Source: Cupriavidus sp. WKF15
GTDB lineage: Bacteria; Pseudomonadota; Gammaproteobacteria; Burkholderiales; Burkholderiaceae
Assembly (NCBI RefSeq): GCF_029278605.1
Contig: NZ_CP119573.1
Location: 1,240,001 to 1,304,000, forward strand
Direction of reading: 5' to 3'
DNA length: 64,000 nt
A program made the translations under genes and the position numbers. The notes beneath the pieces are model-generated. The model saw only the letters and a program-made list of their open reading frames with translations, did no database searches and had not been told where the DNA came from. Of the stretch, positions 15,223 through 23,471 are shown piece by piece (position 1 is the stretch's first letter; each line of letters opens with the position of its first letter).

Positions 15223-17661
15223 CTAGGGCGCCGGCAGCAGCGTCTCCGCCGTCATCCCCGCCAGGTTTTCCACGCGCAGCGTCTGCGGCATGGTCAGCGG
15301 GATGCCGGCGGCGCGCAGCCGCTTGAGGATCTCGAACAGCAGGTCGCTCTTTGTGGATGCGGCAATGCGCGGGTTGGACACGTAGCCGGTCACGCTCAGC
15401 GTAATGCCGTTGGGCGCAAGCTGGCTGAACGTGACCGATGGCACGGGGTGGTCCAGGATCGTTTCGTTGTCGAGGTAGGCGTCGAGCAGCAGCTCGCGCA
15501 CCTGCTCGGGATCGATGTTCAGCGGGAAGGTGAGCTGCAGCGTGGCCACGCCCTGCGTGCTGTGGCTCATGGTCACGTTGCGCACGTTCTGCGAGATCAG
15601 CTGCGAATTGGGCACGATCACGGTAGAGCGGTCGCCCAGCTGGATCTCGGTGGCACGCACGTTGATGCGGCGGATGTCGCCCTCCACGCCGGCGATGCTG
15701 ACCATGTCGCCGACCTTCACCGGGCGTTCGGTCAGCAGGATCAGGCCCGACACGAAGTTCTTGACGATCTCCTGCAGGCCGAAGCCGATCCCCACCGACA
15801 GCGCGCTGACGATCCACGCCAGGTTCTCCCACCTCACGCCGAGCAGCGACAGCGTCAGCAGCACGATCAGCACATAGCCGACATTGCTGAATAGCGTGAT
15901 GAGCGACGCGCGCAGGCCTGGCTCCATGCACATGCGCGGCAGCAGCTCGGCGTCCAGCCAGCGCCGCACCGAGCGCAGCAGCCAGATGCCGACCGACAGC
16001 GCGACCACGGCATTGACGATGCGCTCGGGCATGATGTTGTAGCTGCGCAGCTTGTCGCCGCCGAGCACGGTCAACAGGCTGTCGAGCAGTTCGGCCGGCG
16101 TGGTGCCGAAGCCGCCGGTCAGCAGCGCGATCACGGCGATGATCGTGAGCAAGCTCGTGCCGAGGCCCGACAGCAGCGTCGAAGACTGTTCCAGCCGGAT
16201 GTCGTCGATGCCGAAGAGCTGCCGGATCACGCGGCCACTGGCGTGCTGCGGCGAGAGCAGGTTTTCAAACGTGTCGCGCGTGAGCTGCGTCAGCAGGTAC
16301 AGCGTGCACAGCACGATGTCGAACCACACCAGCTCGTAGGTCACGAAGCGGGCAAAGCTGACATAGCCCGCGAGCAGCGCGATGAGCGCAATGATGACCG
16401 CGAGCGTGACGCCTGCGTGGATCATGCCCGCCAGCGTGGCGCGCGCCTCGGCGCGCTCGCCGGCCGCGGCCAGGCCGCTGCGCACGCGGTTGGCGCGCAG
16501 CAGCGCGGCGCCGATCGTGAACACCACCACCAGCGACACCAGGCCGCGGCCCAGCAGCGTGAAGGGCACGCTGGTGTCGGCGATGTGGTTCAGCAGTTCA
16601 AGCGTGCCCGCCAGCAGCAACAGCCCGGCCAGCGCGCGCGGGAACGGCTTGAGCGCGAGCGCGACCGGGTCGGCCAGCGCCGGCAGCCGCCACGACGGAT
16701 GGTGCGTGCACAACAGCGCGCGGCCAAGCCCCGCGATCAGCGCACTGGTCAGCATCAGCCTGGCCATCTGGCTCAACAGGTCCTGCAGGTCCGCCGGTGG
16801 TTCGTAACTGCGCGTGAAGGCGTAGTAGACCAATTGCACGGCGAGCGCGGTCGTGACCACCGTGGTGAGTGCCGTGGCCAGCGCCAGCGCGCTGCGCCGC
16901 AAGCGGTTCTCGGGCAGGCAGGTCAGGCAGAACCACGCGGCGGCGCGCTCGGCCAGGCGCCGGCCCAGCGTCCAGATGGCGAGCGCCAGCACCAGCAGCA
17001 GGGCCGTGGCCGCGCGTTGCCCGGGCTCCCAGGCCGTCTCGATCAGCGGCACGACTTCATCCGCAAACGCCGCCATGCGCGCGCTGTCGTCGTCGGACGG
17101 CGTGAACAGCGGTGCCCAGAACTGCGGGTTCAGGATGCTCTCCGAGCGCAGCGCGAACTGGTCCTTCAGCCGGCTGCGCTGCAGCTTGGCGAGCTGGGCG
17201 TTCAGGTTCTCGATGTTCTCCTTGCCCTCGACCGTCTGCTTCAGCGCGTTGTCGAGCTGGATCTTGCGCGCGTTCAGCTCGGCGCGCTGCCGTGCCACCG
17301 CAGCCGTTTCAGGCGTGGTGCCGGGCGCGGGCGGCGGCCCCAGCACGTCGAGCTGCGCCTGGAGCTGCGCGCGCTGCGGTGTCAGCGCGGCCTTCAGCTT
17401 GTCGACGTCGGTCGCGAGCTGGTGCAGGGCCTCGTCCATCTCGCCGAGCCGCGTGTTGCCGTTGACGCTCGAGGCGGACTGCTTGATGCGGTCCTGCTCG
17501 GTCTGCAGGCGCTTGAGCTCGGCCATGGCCTCGGCGTGCGTCAGCGCCGGCGGCTGGTCCGCTTCTGGCGCGGACGCCGGGTCGGCGGCCATGGCGGCCG
17601 GCATCAGGTGGAACAGTGCTGTCAGCACAAGGCTCAGGGCGAGCCAGGATAGTCTGCGCAT
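15223..17661 (-). CDS. Large MscS-type mechanosensitive channel with DUF3772
   Basis: The product is 812 residues. A signal peptide (about 1-26) is followed by a coiled-coil periplasmic region (about 40-150; LKRLQTEQDRIKQ, KENIENLNAQLAKLQ), the DUF3772 region, and about ten transmembrane helices. The C-terminal MscS core contains SVGIGFGLQEIVKNFVSGLI, the pore-lining and beta-domain signature, then VGDMVSIAGVEGDIRRINVR. Such KefA-like channels release solutes on hypo-osmotic shock in the inner membrane. The ATG at 17659-17661 was chosen because the signal peptide starts there. The ribosome binding site is weak. Confidence 0.9.
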   Translation of the reverse strand: MRRLSWLALSLVLTALFHLMPAAMAADPASAPEADQPPALTHAEAMAELKRLQTEQDRIKQSASSVNGNTRLGEMDEALHQLATDVDKLKAALTPQRAQLQAQLDVLGPPPAPGTTPETAAVARQRAELNARKIQLDNALKQTVEGKENIENLNAQLAKLQRSRLKDQFALRSESILNPQFWAPLFTPSDDDSARMAAFADEVVPLIETAWEPGQRAATALLLVLALAIWTLGRRLAERAAAWFCLTCLPENRLRRSALALATALTTVVTTALAVQLVYYAFTRSYEPPADLQDLLSQMARLMLTSALIAGLGRALLCTHHPSWRLPALADPVALALKPFPRALAGLLLLAGTLELLNHIADTSVPFTLLGRGLVSLVVVFTIGAALLRANRVRSGLAAAGERAEARATLAGMIHAGVTLAVIIALIALLAGYVSFARFVTYELVWFDIVLCTLYLLTQLTRDTFENLLSPQHASGRVIRQLFGIDDIRLEQSSTLLSGLGTSLLTIIAVIALLTGGFGTTPAELLDSLLTVLGGDKLRSYNIMPERIVNAVVALSVGIWLLRSVRRWLDAELLPRMCMEPGLRASLITLFSNVGYVLIVLLTLSLLGVRWENLAWIVSALSVGIGFGLQEIVKNFVSGLILLTERPVKVGDMVSIAGVEGDIRRINVRATEIQLGDRSTVIVPNSQLISQNVRNVTMSHSTQGVATLQLTFPLNIDPEQVRELLLDAYLDNETILDHPVPSVTFSQLAPNGITLSVTGYVSNPRIAASTKSDLLFEILKRLRAAGIPLTMPQTLRVENLAGMTAETLLPAP

Positions 17662-18134
17662 TGGCGGATTCACGTTGAGACGTGGCCGCCCGGAAATCGC
17701 TGTGAAGGCTCCGGCAAGTCCGGTATGCCGGACGGCGGGGAACAAGGGCCTGAGGGTGCGGATGGTTCCGGGGGCGCGGAAGACGAACACAGGAAGCGCT
17801 GCCGCATGGCGGGCAAGCCGCTTCCACGAAATTGACCAGCGCAGCGCGGCAAGCGCGCACGGGCCGCCGTCGGGCCTGTCTGGCGCGCGGCAAGCCGGCT
17901 GGAGCAGGGCGGCCAGTTGGCTGGGGATCTGGACGCCGAGCCGAGATTATACGAAAGCGTTCAGATCACACGGGCCCCTATGCGCAGTGCGGCGGCGAGA
18001 ACAATGTAATTGTCCGTTACGAGGGGAAGCGCGCGTTACAACGCTAACAACTGCGGGCCTGCGCGGAAACACCTGAGCGCGGGTTTCCTGTGCATGATGG
18101 CATCACGACATCAGTACCTGAACAGGAGTCAGAC
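17662..18134. other. Intergenic stretch between divergent genes, nothing recognised
   Basis: This gap of about 470 bases separates the leftward channel gene from a rightward small secreted protein gene, so promoters for both should lie here. Open frames within it look spurious. I see no RNA gene or strong inverted repeat. Confidence 0.5.
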
Positions 18135-18497
18135 ATGCGCCCCTCAATCCGTATCGCTTCCGCTGCCGCCGTGTCTCTGGCCTTGCTGGCTGCCGGGCCG
18201 GCGTCGGCGCATGAACGCTATCACCATGGCGGCGGCTCTCAGGCCGGCGTGGCGCTGGCCCTTGGCGCGCTGGTCGGCCTGGCATTCGGCGCGGCGGTTG
18301 CCTCCGGGCCAGTCGTGGCCGCGCCGGTCGCTTATGCGCCGGCACCGGTTGCCTATGCGCCGCCGGCCCGCGTGAGCTATGCCGCGCCGGCCGTCCCGCC
18401 GGGCTACTGCTATCGCGACGATGTCGGCGGCTACGTGCCTTGCGCCCCGCAGCCGCACGGCTACTACTATGAAGCCCCGGTCAGCTACGGCTATTGA
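18135..18497 (+). CDS. Small secreted Ala/Pro/Tyr-rich protein
   Basis: The product is 120 residues. A signal peptide (about 1-26, ending PASA-HE) is followed by HERYHHGGG, then a glycine/alanine hydrophobic stretch (LALGALVGLAFGAAVASG). A repeat-like AYAPAPVAYAPP segment and a Tyr-rich tail with two cysteines (GYCYRDDVGGYVPCAPQP) follow. A CAGGAG ribosome binding site supports the ATG. It is probably envelope-associated. No named family is recognised. Confidence 0.75.
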   Translation: MRPSIRIASAAAVSLALLAAGPASAHERYHHGGGSQAGVALALGALVGLAFGAAVASGPVVAAPVAYAPAPVAYAPPARVSYAAPAVPPGYCYRDDVGGYVPCAPQPHGYYYEAPVSYGY

Positions 18498-18507
18498 CCA
18501 TTGACCA

Positions 18508-19485
18508 TCAGGCGATGGCGAAGCCCGTGTCGAAGGTTGCGCGTGCGTCGAGCCGCTGCTTGAGCAGGCCGGCCTTCAGGTAGAAGTCGGCAGTGCGCTG
18601 CTGCTCGGCGATGACGGCATCGTCGATCTTTTGCCACTGCGTCCGCCGGCGTTCGAACTGCAGGCGCGCAGCCTCCGGCGAAATGCCGATGATGCGCGCC
18701 AGCGTCGCCGAGAATTCGGGCACGTGCTGGTAGGACCAGGCCTGCGCGCGCACCACGCGCTGCAGGAAATCGGCCAGCACGGCGCGTTTTGCCGCCAGCG
18801 CAGCGTCGGTGGCGGCGAGATAGCTCAGGCCAGACCATAAGCCGCGCCCGCTGACCAGCACGCGCGCATGCCCGCTGGTTTCCGCCATGGCGGTATAGGG
18901 CTCCCACGTGGCCCACGCGTCGACGGAGCCGCTCGCCAGCGCCAGCTTGGTATCGGCGGGCGGCAGGAAGCGGATGTTGGCATCCTCCGGCCGCAGCCCG
19001 GCCGATTCCAGCGCCTTGAGCGCGACGAAATGCCCGATCGAGCCGCGGTTGGTGCCAATGCTCTTGCCCTTCAGGTCCGCCGCGGTCTTCAGCGCGGAGT
19101 CGGGCCGCACCAGGATCGCTGTGCCATAGGGGTCGGAGCGGTTGGCGCCGACCAGGCGGATGCGCGTGCCCGCGGCCAGCGCGAAAATGGCCGGCGCATC
19201 GCCGATCGGGCCGCAGTCGACCGCGCCCGCATTGAGCGCTTCAGCGAGCGGCGCGGCGGCGGGGAACTCGGTCCACTGGATGTCGTAGGACAGTCCGCGC
19301 AGGCCATCGGCGGATTCGAGCAGCGCGCGCAGGCCGCCTTTCTGGTCGCCTGCCTTCAGCAGCGGACGGCCCTGCGCGCGTGCGGACCCGGCGCCAGGGA
19401 AGGCGGCAAGCCGCAGGGTGTCGGTGGCGATGGCGGCGGTGGCCGCCGTGCCATAGCGGAGGAATTGTCGTCGGGATGCAGTCAT
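18508..19485 (-). CDS. Sulfonate/nitrate-type ABC transporter substrate-binding protein
   Basis: The product is 325 residues. The N-terminus MTASRRQFLRYGTAATAAIA looks like a Tat-type signal. The mature part has SsuA/TauA features: LLKAGDQKGGLRALLE, GDAPAIFALAAGTRIRLVGA, LKGKSIGTNRGSIGHFVALK and SVDAWATWEPY. These proteins capture aliphatic sulfonates or similar anions in the periplasm. No permease or ATPase gene flanks it, so it is an orphan receptor here. Ligand unknown. Confidence 0.85.
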   Translation of the reverse strand: MTASRRQFLRYGTAATAAIATDTLRLAAFPGAGSARAQGRPLLKAGDQKGGLRALLESADGLRGLSYDIQWTEFPAAAPLAEALNAGAVDCGPIGDAPAIFALAAGTRIRLVGANRSDPYGTAILVRPDSALKTAADLKGKSIGTNRGSIGHFVALKALESAGLRPEDANIRFLPPADTKLALASGSVDAWATWEPYTAMAETSGHARVLVSGRGLWSGLSYLAATDAALAAKRAVLADFLQRVVRAQAWSYQHVPEFSATLARIIGISPEAARLQFERRRTQWQKIDDAVIAEQQRTADFYLKAGLLKQRLDARATFDTGFAIA

Positions 19486-19635
19486 CGGTGTGCGTGCCTG
19501 GGGATCATGGGGCTGGAGCCAGCCCGCTCAGCACGCAACCGTAACCCGGGCGCTGCCCTGCACTAACGAATATCTCCGCGCTTCCTTATGCGGCGGGCGG
19601 AGGACCCTTATCCCCGCGAAGGCAGTGGCGTGCCG

Positions 19636-20379
19636 TCAGGCGCTGAAGCCGCCGTCGATGTTCAGGCTGGCGCCGGTGACAAAGCCTGCTTCCGGGCTGG
19701 CGAGGTAGGCCACCATGCCGGCGATCTCGTCCGGATCCGCGTGGCGCTGCAAGGCCATCAGGCCGTGTAGCGAGCTGGCAAAGTCGGTGTGCTCGGGATT
19801 CATGTCGGTATTGGTCGGGCCGGGCTGCACGTTGTTCACGGTAATGCCCCTGGGCCCGAGATCACGCGACATGCCCTGCACCAGGCCCTTCAGTGCGGCC
19901 TTGCTCATGGCATACGCGCTGCCGCCGGCGAACGGAATCCGGTCCGCATTGCAGCTGCCGATGTTGATGATGCGGCCGCCTTCGCCCATGTGGGGCAGGG
20001 CTGCCCTGGCCGCCACGAACACCGCGCGCACGTTCACGGCCAGGGTCTTGTCGAAGTCCTCGAGCGGGAAGCTGTCGACCGGCCCCAGCAGCAGCACGCC
20101 GGCGTTGTTGACCAGGATGTCGATCTTGCCGAAATGGCTTGCCGCATCGTCGACAGCGCGCGCCAGCGAGGCCGCGTCCGCCGCGTCGGCATGGAAGGCT
20201 TTGACGCGTCCGCCGGCAGCCTGGATCGATTCCGCCAGCTCCTGCGCGCCGGCGCCCGAACTCTGATAGGTGAAGGCCACGTCCGCGCCTTCGCGTGCCA
20301 GGCGGCGAACTACCGCGGCGCCAATGCCACGTGCGCCGCCGGTAGCGAATGCAACCTTGCCGGAAAGAGGTGTGCTCAT
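19636..20379 (-). CDS. SDR family oxidoreductase (3-oxoacyl-ACP reductase-like)
   Basis: The product is 247 residues, full length for a classical SDR. Visible motifs are TGGARGIG (NAD(P) binding), NNAGV, the catalytic Ser in NIGSCN, YAMSK (Tyr-x-x-x-Lys) and the end GASLNIDGGFSA. It reduces or oxidises a small carbonyl/alcohol substrate in the cytoplasm; the substrate is unknown. An AGGAGC ribosome binding site supports the ATG at 20377-20379. It is divergent from a LysR gene, a typical regulator-target pair. Confidence 0.9.
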   Translation of the reverse strand: MSTPLSGKVAFATGGARGIGAAVVRRLAREGADVAFTYQSSGAGAQELAESIQAAGGRVKAFHADAADAASLARAVDDAASHFGKIDILVNNAGVLLLGPVDSFPLEDFDKTLAVNVRAVFVAARAALPHMGEGGRIINIGSCNADRIPFAGGSAYAMSKAALKGLVQGMSRDLGPRGITVNNVQPGPTNTDMNPEHTDFASSLHGLMALQRHADPDEIAGMVAYLASPEAGFVTGASLNIDGGFSA

Positions 20380-20442
20380 GATGTTTGTGCTCCTGAAAGG
20401 ATCAAGGGGGTGGTGCACGGAAGTATGGCTAGTGCATTCCCC

Positions 20443-20476
20443 TACCAGTGCGGATCATGTTTTTCAACCACTGGTA
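20443..20476. promoter_or_regulatory. Inverted repeat between SDR and LysR genes, candidate operator
   Basis: The perfect 8-bp arms TACCAGTG (20443-20450) and CACTGGTA (20469-20476) are separated by 18 bases. They lie in the 110-base divergent intergenic region, where a LysR regulator would bind. This is inference from position and symmetry. Confidence 0.45.
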
Positions 20477-20489
20477 TAAGCTGGTGGGC

Positions 20490-21413
20490 ATGGAAGCCCT
20501 CAACCTGCTTGAATCCTTCGTCCAGAGTGCCGAGACCGGCAGTTTTTCGGCGGCGGCGCGCCGGCTCGGGCTCACGCCGGCGGCCGTCAGCAAGAACGTG
20601 GCGCGCCTGGAGCGGCACCTGGGCCTGCGCCTGTTCCACCGCAGTACGCGGCGGCTGACGCTGACCACGGGCGGGGAGCAGTTCTTCACGCAGGTGTCCG
20701 ACCCCTACTCGGCACTGCGCAATGCGTTTGCCGGAGCGGCCCAGGACGCCGGCAAGCCGGCTGGCGTGCTCAAGGTCAGCATGGCGCTGGCGTTCGGGCG
20801 CGAATACCTGGTGCCGCTGCTGGGCGAATTCCTTGCGCGGTATCCGGCCATCGTGCCCGACTGGCACTTTGAGAACCGGCCGACCGACCTGATTCGAGAC
20901 GGCTTCGATGCGGCCATTGGCGGCGGCATCGAGCTGACCGAGGGCGTGGTCGCGCGCGAACTGGCGCACACCCACGTGGTAGCGGTGGCATCGCCGGCAT
21001 ACATGAAGGGACGGCCGTTGCCCCGGCACCCGTCCGACCTGGCCGCATTCGATGGCATTGTGCGGCGCTCGGGTGCCACCGGACGCCTGCGTGCGTGGAC
21101 CTTGCGCAACCAGGTCGGCGAGCAGGCACCGGCCGAACACCGCGCGCGGCTGATCTTCGACGATCCGGAAGCCATGGCCCACGCCGCCATGCACGGGCTG
21201 GGCATTGCGCTGCTGCCCATGCCGCACGCGGCGCCGCGCCTGGAGAGCGGTGCGCTGATGCGGTTGCTGCCCGGCTGGTATGCCGACAATGGCCCGATCT
21301 CGCTCTACTATCCGAGCCGCACATTGCTGCCGGCCCGCACGCGCGTGTTCATCGAGTTCGTGGTCGACGCGTTTCGTACGAAGGGGCTGGCGGGGCGCTT
21401 CGACGGGCGCTGA
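20490..21413 (+). CDS. LysR family transcriptional regulator
   Basis: The product is 307 residues. The N-terminal winged helix-turn-helix is typical: ESFVQSAETGSFSAAARRLG, then LTPAAVSKNVARLERHLGLR and LFHRSTRRLTLT. The C-terminal effector domain follows (about 90-300). The start MEALNLL is the usual LysR beginning; an in-frame ATG 14 codons upstream is less likely. It is divergent from the SDR gene, which is its likely target. A strong terminator follows. Confidence 0.9.
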   Translation: MEALNLLESFVQSAETGSFSAAARRLGLTPAAVSKNVARLERHLGLRLFHRSTRRLTLTTGGEQFFTQVSDPYSALRNAFAGAAQDAGKPAGVLKVSMALAFGREYLVPLLGEFLARYPAIVPDWHFENRPTDLIRDGFDAAIGGGIELTEGVVARELAHTHVVAVASPAYMKGRPLPRHPSDLAAFDGIVRRSGATGRLRAWTLRNQVGEQAPAEHRARLIFDDPEAMAHAAMHGLGIALLPMPHAAPRLESGALMRLLPGWYADNGPISLYYPSRTLLPARTRVFIEFVVDAFRTKGLAGRFDGR

Positions 21414-21447
21414 TGATTCACGCAAGCTGCGCGCCCATGCAATGAAG

Positions 21448-21486
21448 CGACACCGGGTGTCCGTGCGGCGCCCGGTGTCGTTTTTT
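21448..21486 (+). terminator. Rho-independent terminator of the LysR gene
   Basis: A 10-bp stem, CGACACCGGG (21448-21457) and CCCGGTGTCG (21471-21480), is followed by six T residues. Confidence 0.9.
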
Positions 21487-21499
21487 CGCCTTGCCATTT

Positions 21500-21520
21500 G
21501 GGTATAGACCTTCTATATCC
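21500..21520. promoter_or_regulatory. Palindrome before the TetR operon, candidate operator
   Basis: The perfect half-sites TATAGA (21503-21508) and TCTATA (21512-21517) surround a 3-base centre, with outer GG/CC pairs at 21500-21501 and 21519-21520. The site ends 31 bases before the TetR start codon, the usual place for an autoregulatory TetR operator. Binding is inferred. Confidence 0.55.
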
Positions 21521-21551
21521 AATACCAGTCGAACCCGGTCAGCAAAGGCCC

Positions 21552-22166
21552 ATGAGTCCGCGAGCCTACGACAACACTCTGCGCAAAGAGATGGAAGCCG
21601 ACACTATCCGCAGGATTGTCACGGCCACGGTGGCGCTGCATGCCGAGAAGGGCGCGCTCGCGACCACGCATGCCGAGATCGCGCACGCGGCCGGCGTTTC
21701 GGTCGCTACCGTCTACAAGCACTTTCCCTCGCGCGAGGCCTTGCTGCCGCATTGCACGGGAATGGTGGCGGAGCAGGCGCCGCGCGTCGATGTGCAGGCA
21801 TTGCTCGGCCTGCGCGACAGCAGCGCGCTGATGCAGGGGTTGGTCGACATGCTGCACGGCCAGTACGCGTACATGGACCCGTGGATGCGATGGATGCCGC
21901 GCGATGCGCAAATGCTGCCCGCGCTCGCGCAGATCGCGGAAGCCGGCCGCAGCCAGACCGGGGAGCTCGTGCGCCAGGTACTGGAGCGCGTTGCCGGCGC
22001 GCGCGTCGATGACAGGACGTTCGCGTTGGCCATGGTCATCCTCGACTACCCCGCGTGGCAGCGGCTGACCGGATTGCTGCATGACCCCGAGCGGGTCAGC
22101 GAAGCTGCAGGGCATGCCCTGCAATGCGTGATGGCCGGGTTGCCCCGGCGGAAAGAGCGGACGTGA
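21552..22166 (+). CDS. TetR family transcriptional regulator
   Basis: The product is 204 residues. The N-terminal helix-turn-helix shows AEIAHAAGVSVATVYKHFPS followed by REALL, the TetR signature. The rest is the helical ligand-binding and dimerisation domain. The gene is followed after 2 bases by the MBL-fold gene, so it leads an operon of four genes (TetR, ODP-type MBL protein, flavodoxin, GST). A palindrome just upstream suggests self-repression. An AAAGG sequence precedes the ATG. Confidence 0.9.
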   Translation: MSPRAYDNTLRKEMEADTIRRIVTATVALHAEKGALATTHAEIAHAAGVSVATVYKHFPSREALLPHCTGMVAEQAPRVDVQALLGLRDSSALMQGLVDMLHGQYAYMDPWMRWMPRDAQMLPALAQIAEAGRSQTGELVRQVLERVAGARVDDRTFALAMVILDYPAWQRLTGLLHDPERVSEAAGHALQCVMAGLPRRKERT

Positions 22167-22168
22167 AC

Positions 22169-22897
22169 ATGGAACACACCGGACCCGCCACCACCGTCGA
22201 CGAGATTGCCGGCGGCATCTACCGCATCTCCACGCCCGTCCCGCCGCAGGACATGCCGGGCGGCTTTTCCTTCAACCAGTACCTGGTGGTGGATGACAGG
22301 CCATTGCTCTACCACACGGGTCCGCGCAAGCTGTTCGGGCAGGTTCGCGAGGCAATCGAACGCGTGATGCCGGTGTCGCGGCTGGCCTATGTCGGCTTCT
22401 CGCACGTCGAGTCCGACGAGTGCGGCACGCTCAACGACTTCCTGGCGCTGGCGCCGGATGCCGTGCCGCTGTGCGGGCAGATCGCCGCCATGGTGTCGGT
22501 CAACGATATCGCCATGCGGCCGGCCCGGGCCATGGCGGATGGCGAAGTCATCAGCCTGGGCTCGCACCGTATCCGCTGGCTGGCCACGCCGCATGTGCCG
22601 CATGGCTGGGAGTGCTCGATGGCTTTCGAAGAAACCACGCGCACGCTGCTGTGCGGTGACCTGTTCACGCAGCCCGGCGATGGCAACCCGCCGCTCACGG
22701 AAGAAGACATCCTCGAAGCGAGCGAGGCCTTCCGCCTGCAGATGGACTACTACGCGCACAGCCCGGACACCGGCATGCACCTGCGGCGCCTGGCCGACCT
22801 GCATCCTGCCACGCTGGCGTGCATGCATGGCAGCGCGTGGCGCGGCGATGGCGCGGCGCTGCTGGCACGCCTGTCCGAGCGGCTGGCGCAGCGGTAG
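22169..22897 (+). CDS. ODP-type MBL-fold diiron protein (flavodiiron core-like)
   Basis: The product is 242 residues. Candidate diiron ligands are H79-x-E81-x-D83 (HVESDE), H142 or H145 (TPHVPHG), D164 (LLCGDLF) and H220 (CMHGS). The HxExD pattern, rather than HxHxDH, marks the oxygen-binding diiron protein branch, which includes flavodiiron NO/O2 reductases. Spacing is close to that of the Desulfovibrio rubredoxin:oxygen oxidoreductase. The flavodoxin domain normally fused in those enzymes is absent, but a separate flavodoxin gene follows. Likely role: O2, NO or peroxide reduction or sensing in the cytoplasm. It starts 2 bases after the TetR stop. Confidence 0.85.
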   Translation: MEHTGPATTVDEIAGGIYRISTPVPPQDMPGGFSFNQYLVVDDRPLLYHTGPRKLFGQVREAIERVMPVSRLAYVGFSHVESDECGTLNDFLALAPDAVPLCGQIAAMVSVNDIAMRPARAMADGEVISLGSHRIRWLATPHVPHGWECSMAFEETTRTLLCGDLFTQPGDGNPPLTEEDILEASEAFRLQMDYYAHSPDTGMHLRRLADLHPATLACMHGSAWRGDGAALLARLSERLAQR

Positions 22898-22954
22898 GCG
22901 GCGCGCACGCGCGTGCTACAGTCGCCCCAACACGGCAAGCACGAGCGTGCACGA

Positions 22955-23446
22955 ATGAAGACCCTGCTGATCGTCTACCACACCATGACTGGCGGCACCG
23001 GACAGATGGCCCGGGCCGCCGCCGACGCCGCGGCTCAGCAGGAGGGCGTCACGGTCAGCCTGCGGCGTGCGGTGGAGGCGGGGCCGGACGATGTGCTGGC
23101 CGCCGACGGCTACCTGTTCGCGACGCCGGAGAACCTGGCCGCCATGTCCGGCCTGATGAAGGATTTCTTCGATCGCTGCTACTACGCCGCGCTCGACCGC
23201 GTAAACGGCCGTCCTTACGCGGTCATGATCTGCGCGGGCAGCGACGGGCAGAACGCGCTGCGGCAGATCGAGCGCATCGCGACCGGCTGGCGCCTGAAAA
23301 GCGTGGTGCCGGGTTTGATCGTCTGCACGCACGCGCAGACGCCCGAACGCATCCTCGCGCCCAAGCAGATCGGCGCCGACGAGCTGGAGCGCTGCGCCGA
23401 GATGGGCGCCGGTCTCGCCGCCGGCCTTGCGCTAGGCGTGTTCTGA
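22955..23446 (+). CDS. Flavodoxin family protein
   Basis: The product is 163 residues. It begins MKTLLIVYHTMTGGTGQMAR, with the FMN phosphate-binding loop (about residues 9-15) characteristic of flavodoxins. The block GYLFATPENLAAMSGLMKDF then matches the flavin-binding 60s loop region of the flavodoxin/WrbA-like fold. It would carry electrons through FMN in the cytoplasm. Directly upstream lies the ODP-type diiron protein, so the two may form a split flavodiiron enzyme (inference). It lies 57 bases after that gene and 25 bases before the GST gene. Confidence 0.87.
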   Translation: MKTLLIVYHTMTGGTGQMARAAADAAAQQEGVTVSLRRAVEAGPDDVLAADGYLFATPENLAAMSGLMKDFFDRCYYAALDRVNGRPYAVMICAGSDGQNALRQIERIATGWRLKSVVPGLIVCTHAQTPERILAPKQIGADELERCAEMGAGLAAGLALGVF

Positions 23447-23471
23447 TCGATCCATCACCCCGGAGACAACC

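Noticed and set aside
16243..17652. A 469-codon plus-strand frame opposite the MscS-type channel gene
   Set aside because: The product is an Arg/Gln/Gly-rich low-complexity string; the channel on the other strand has clear motifs and membrane helices.
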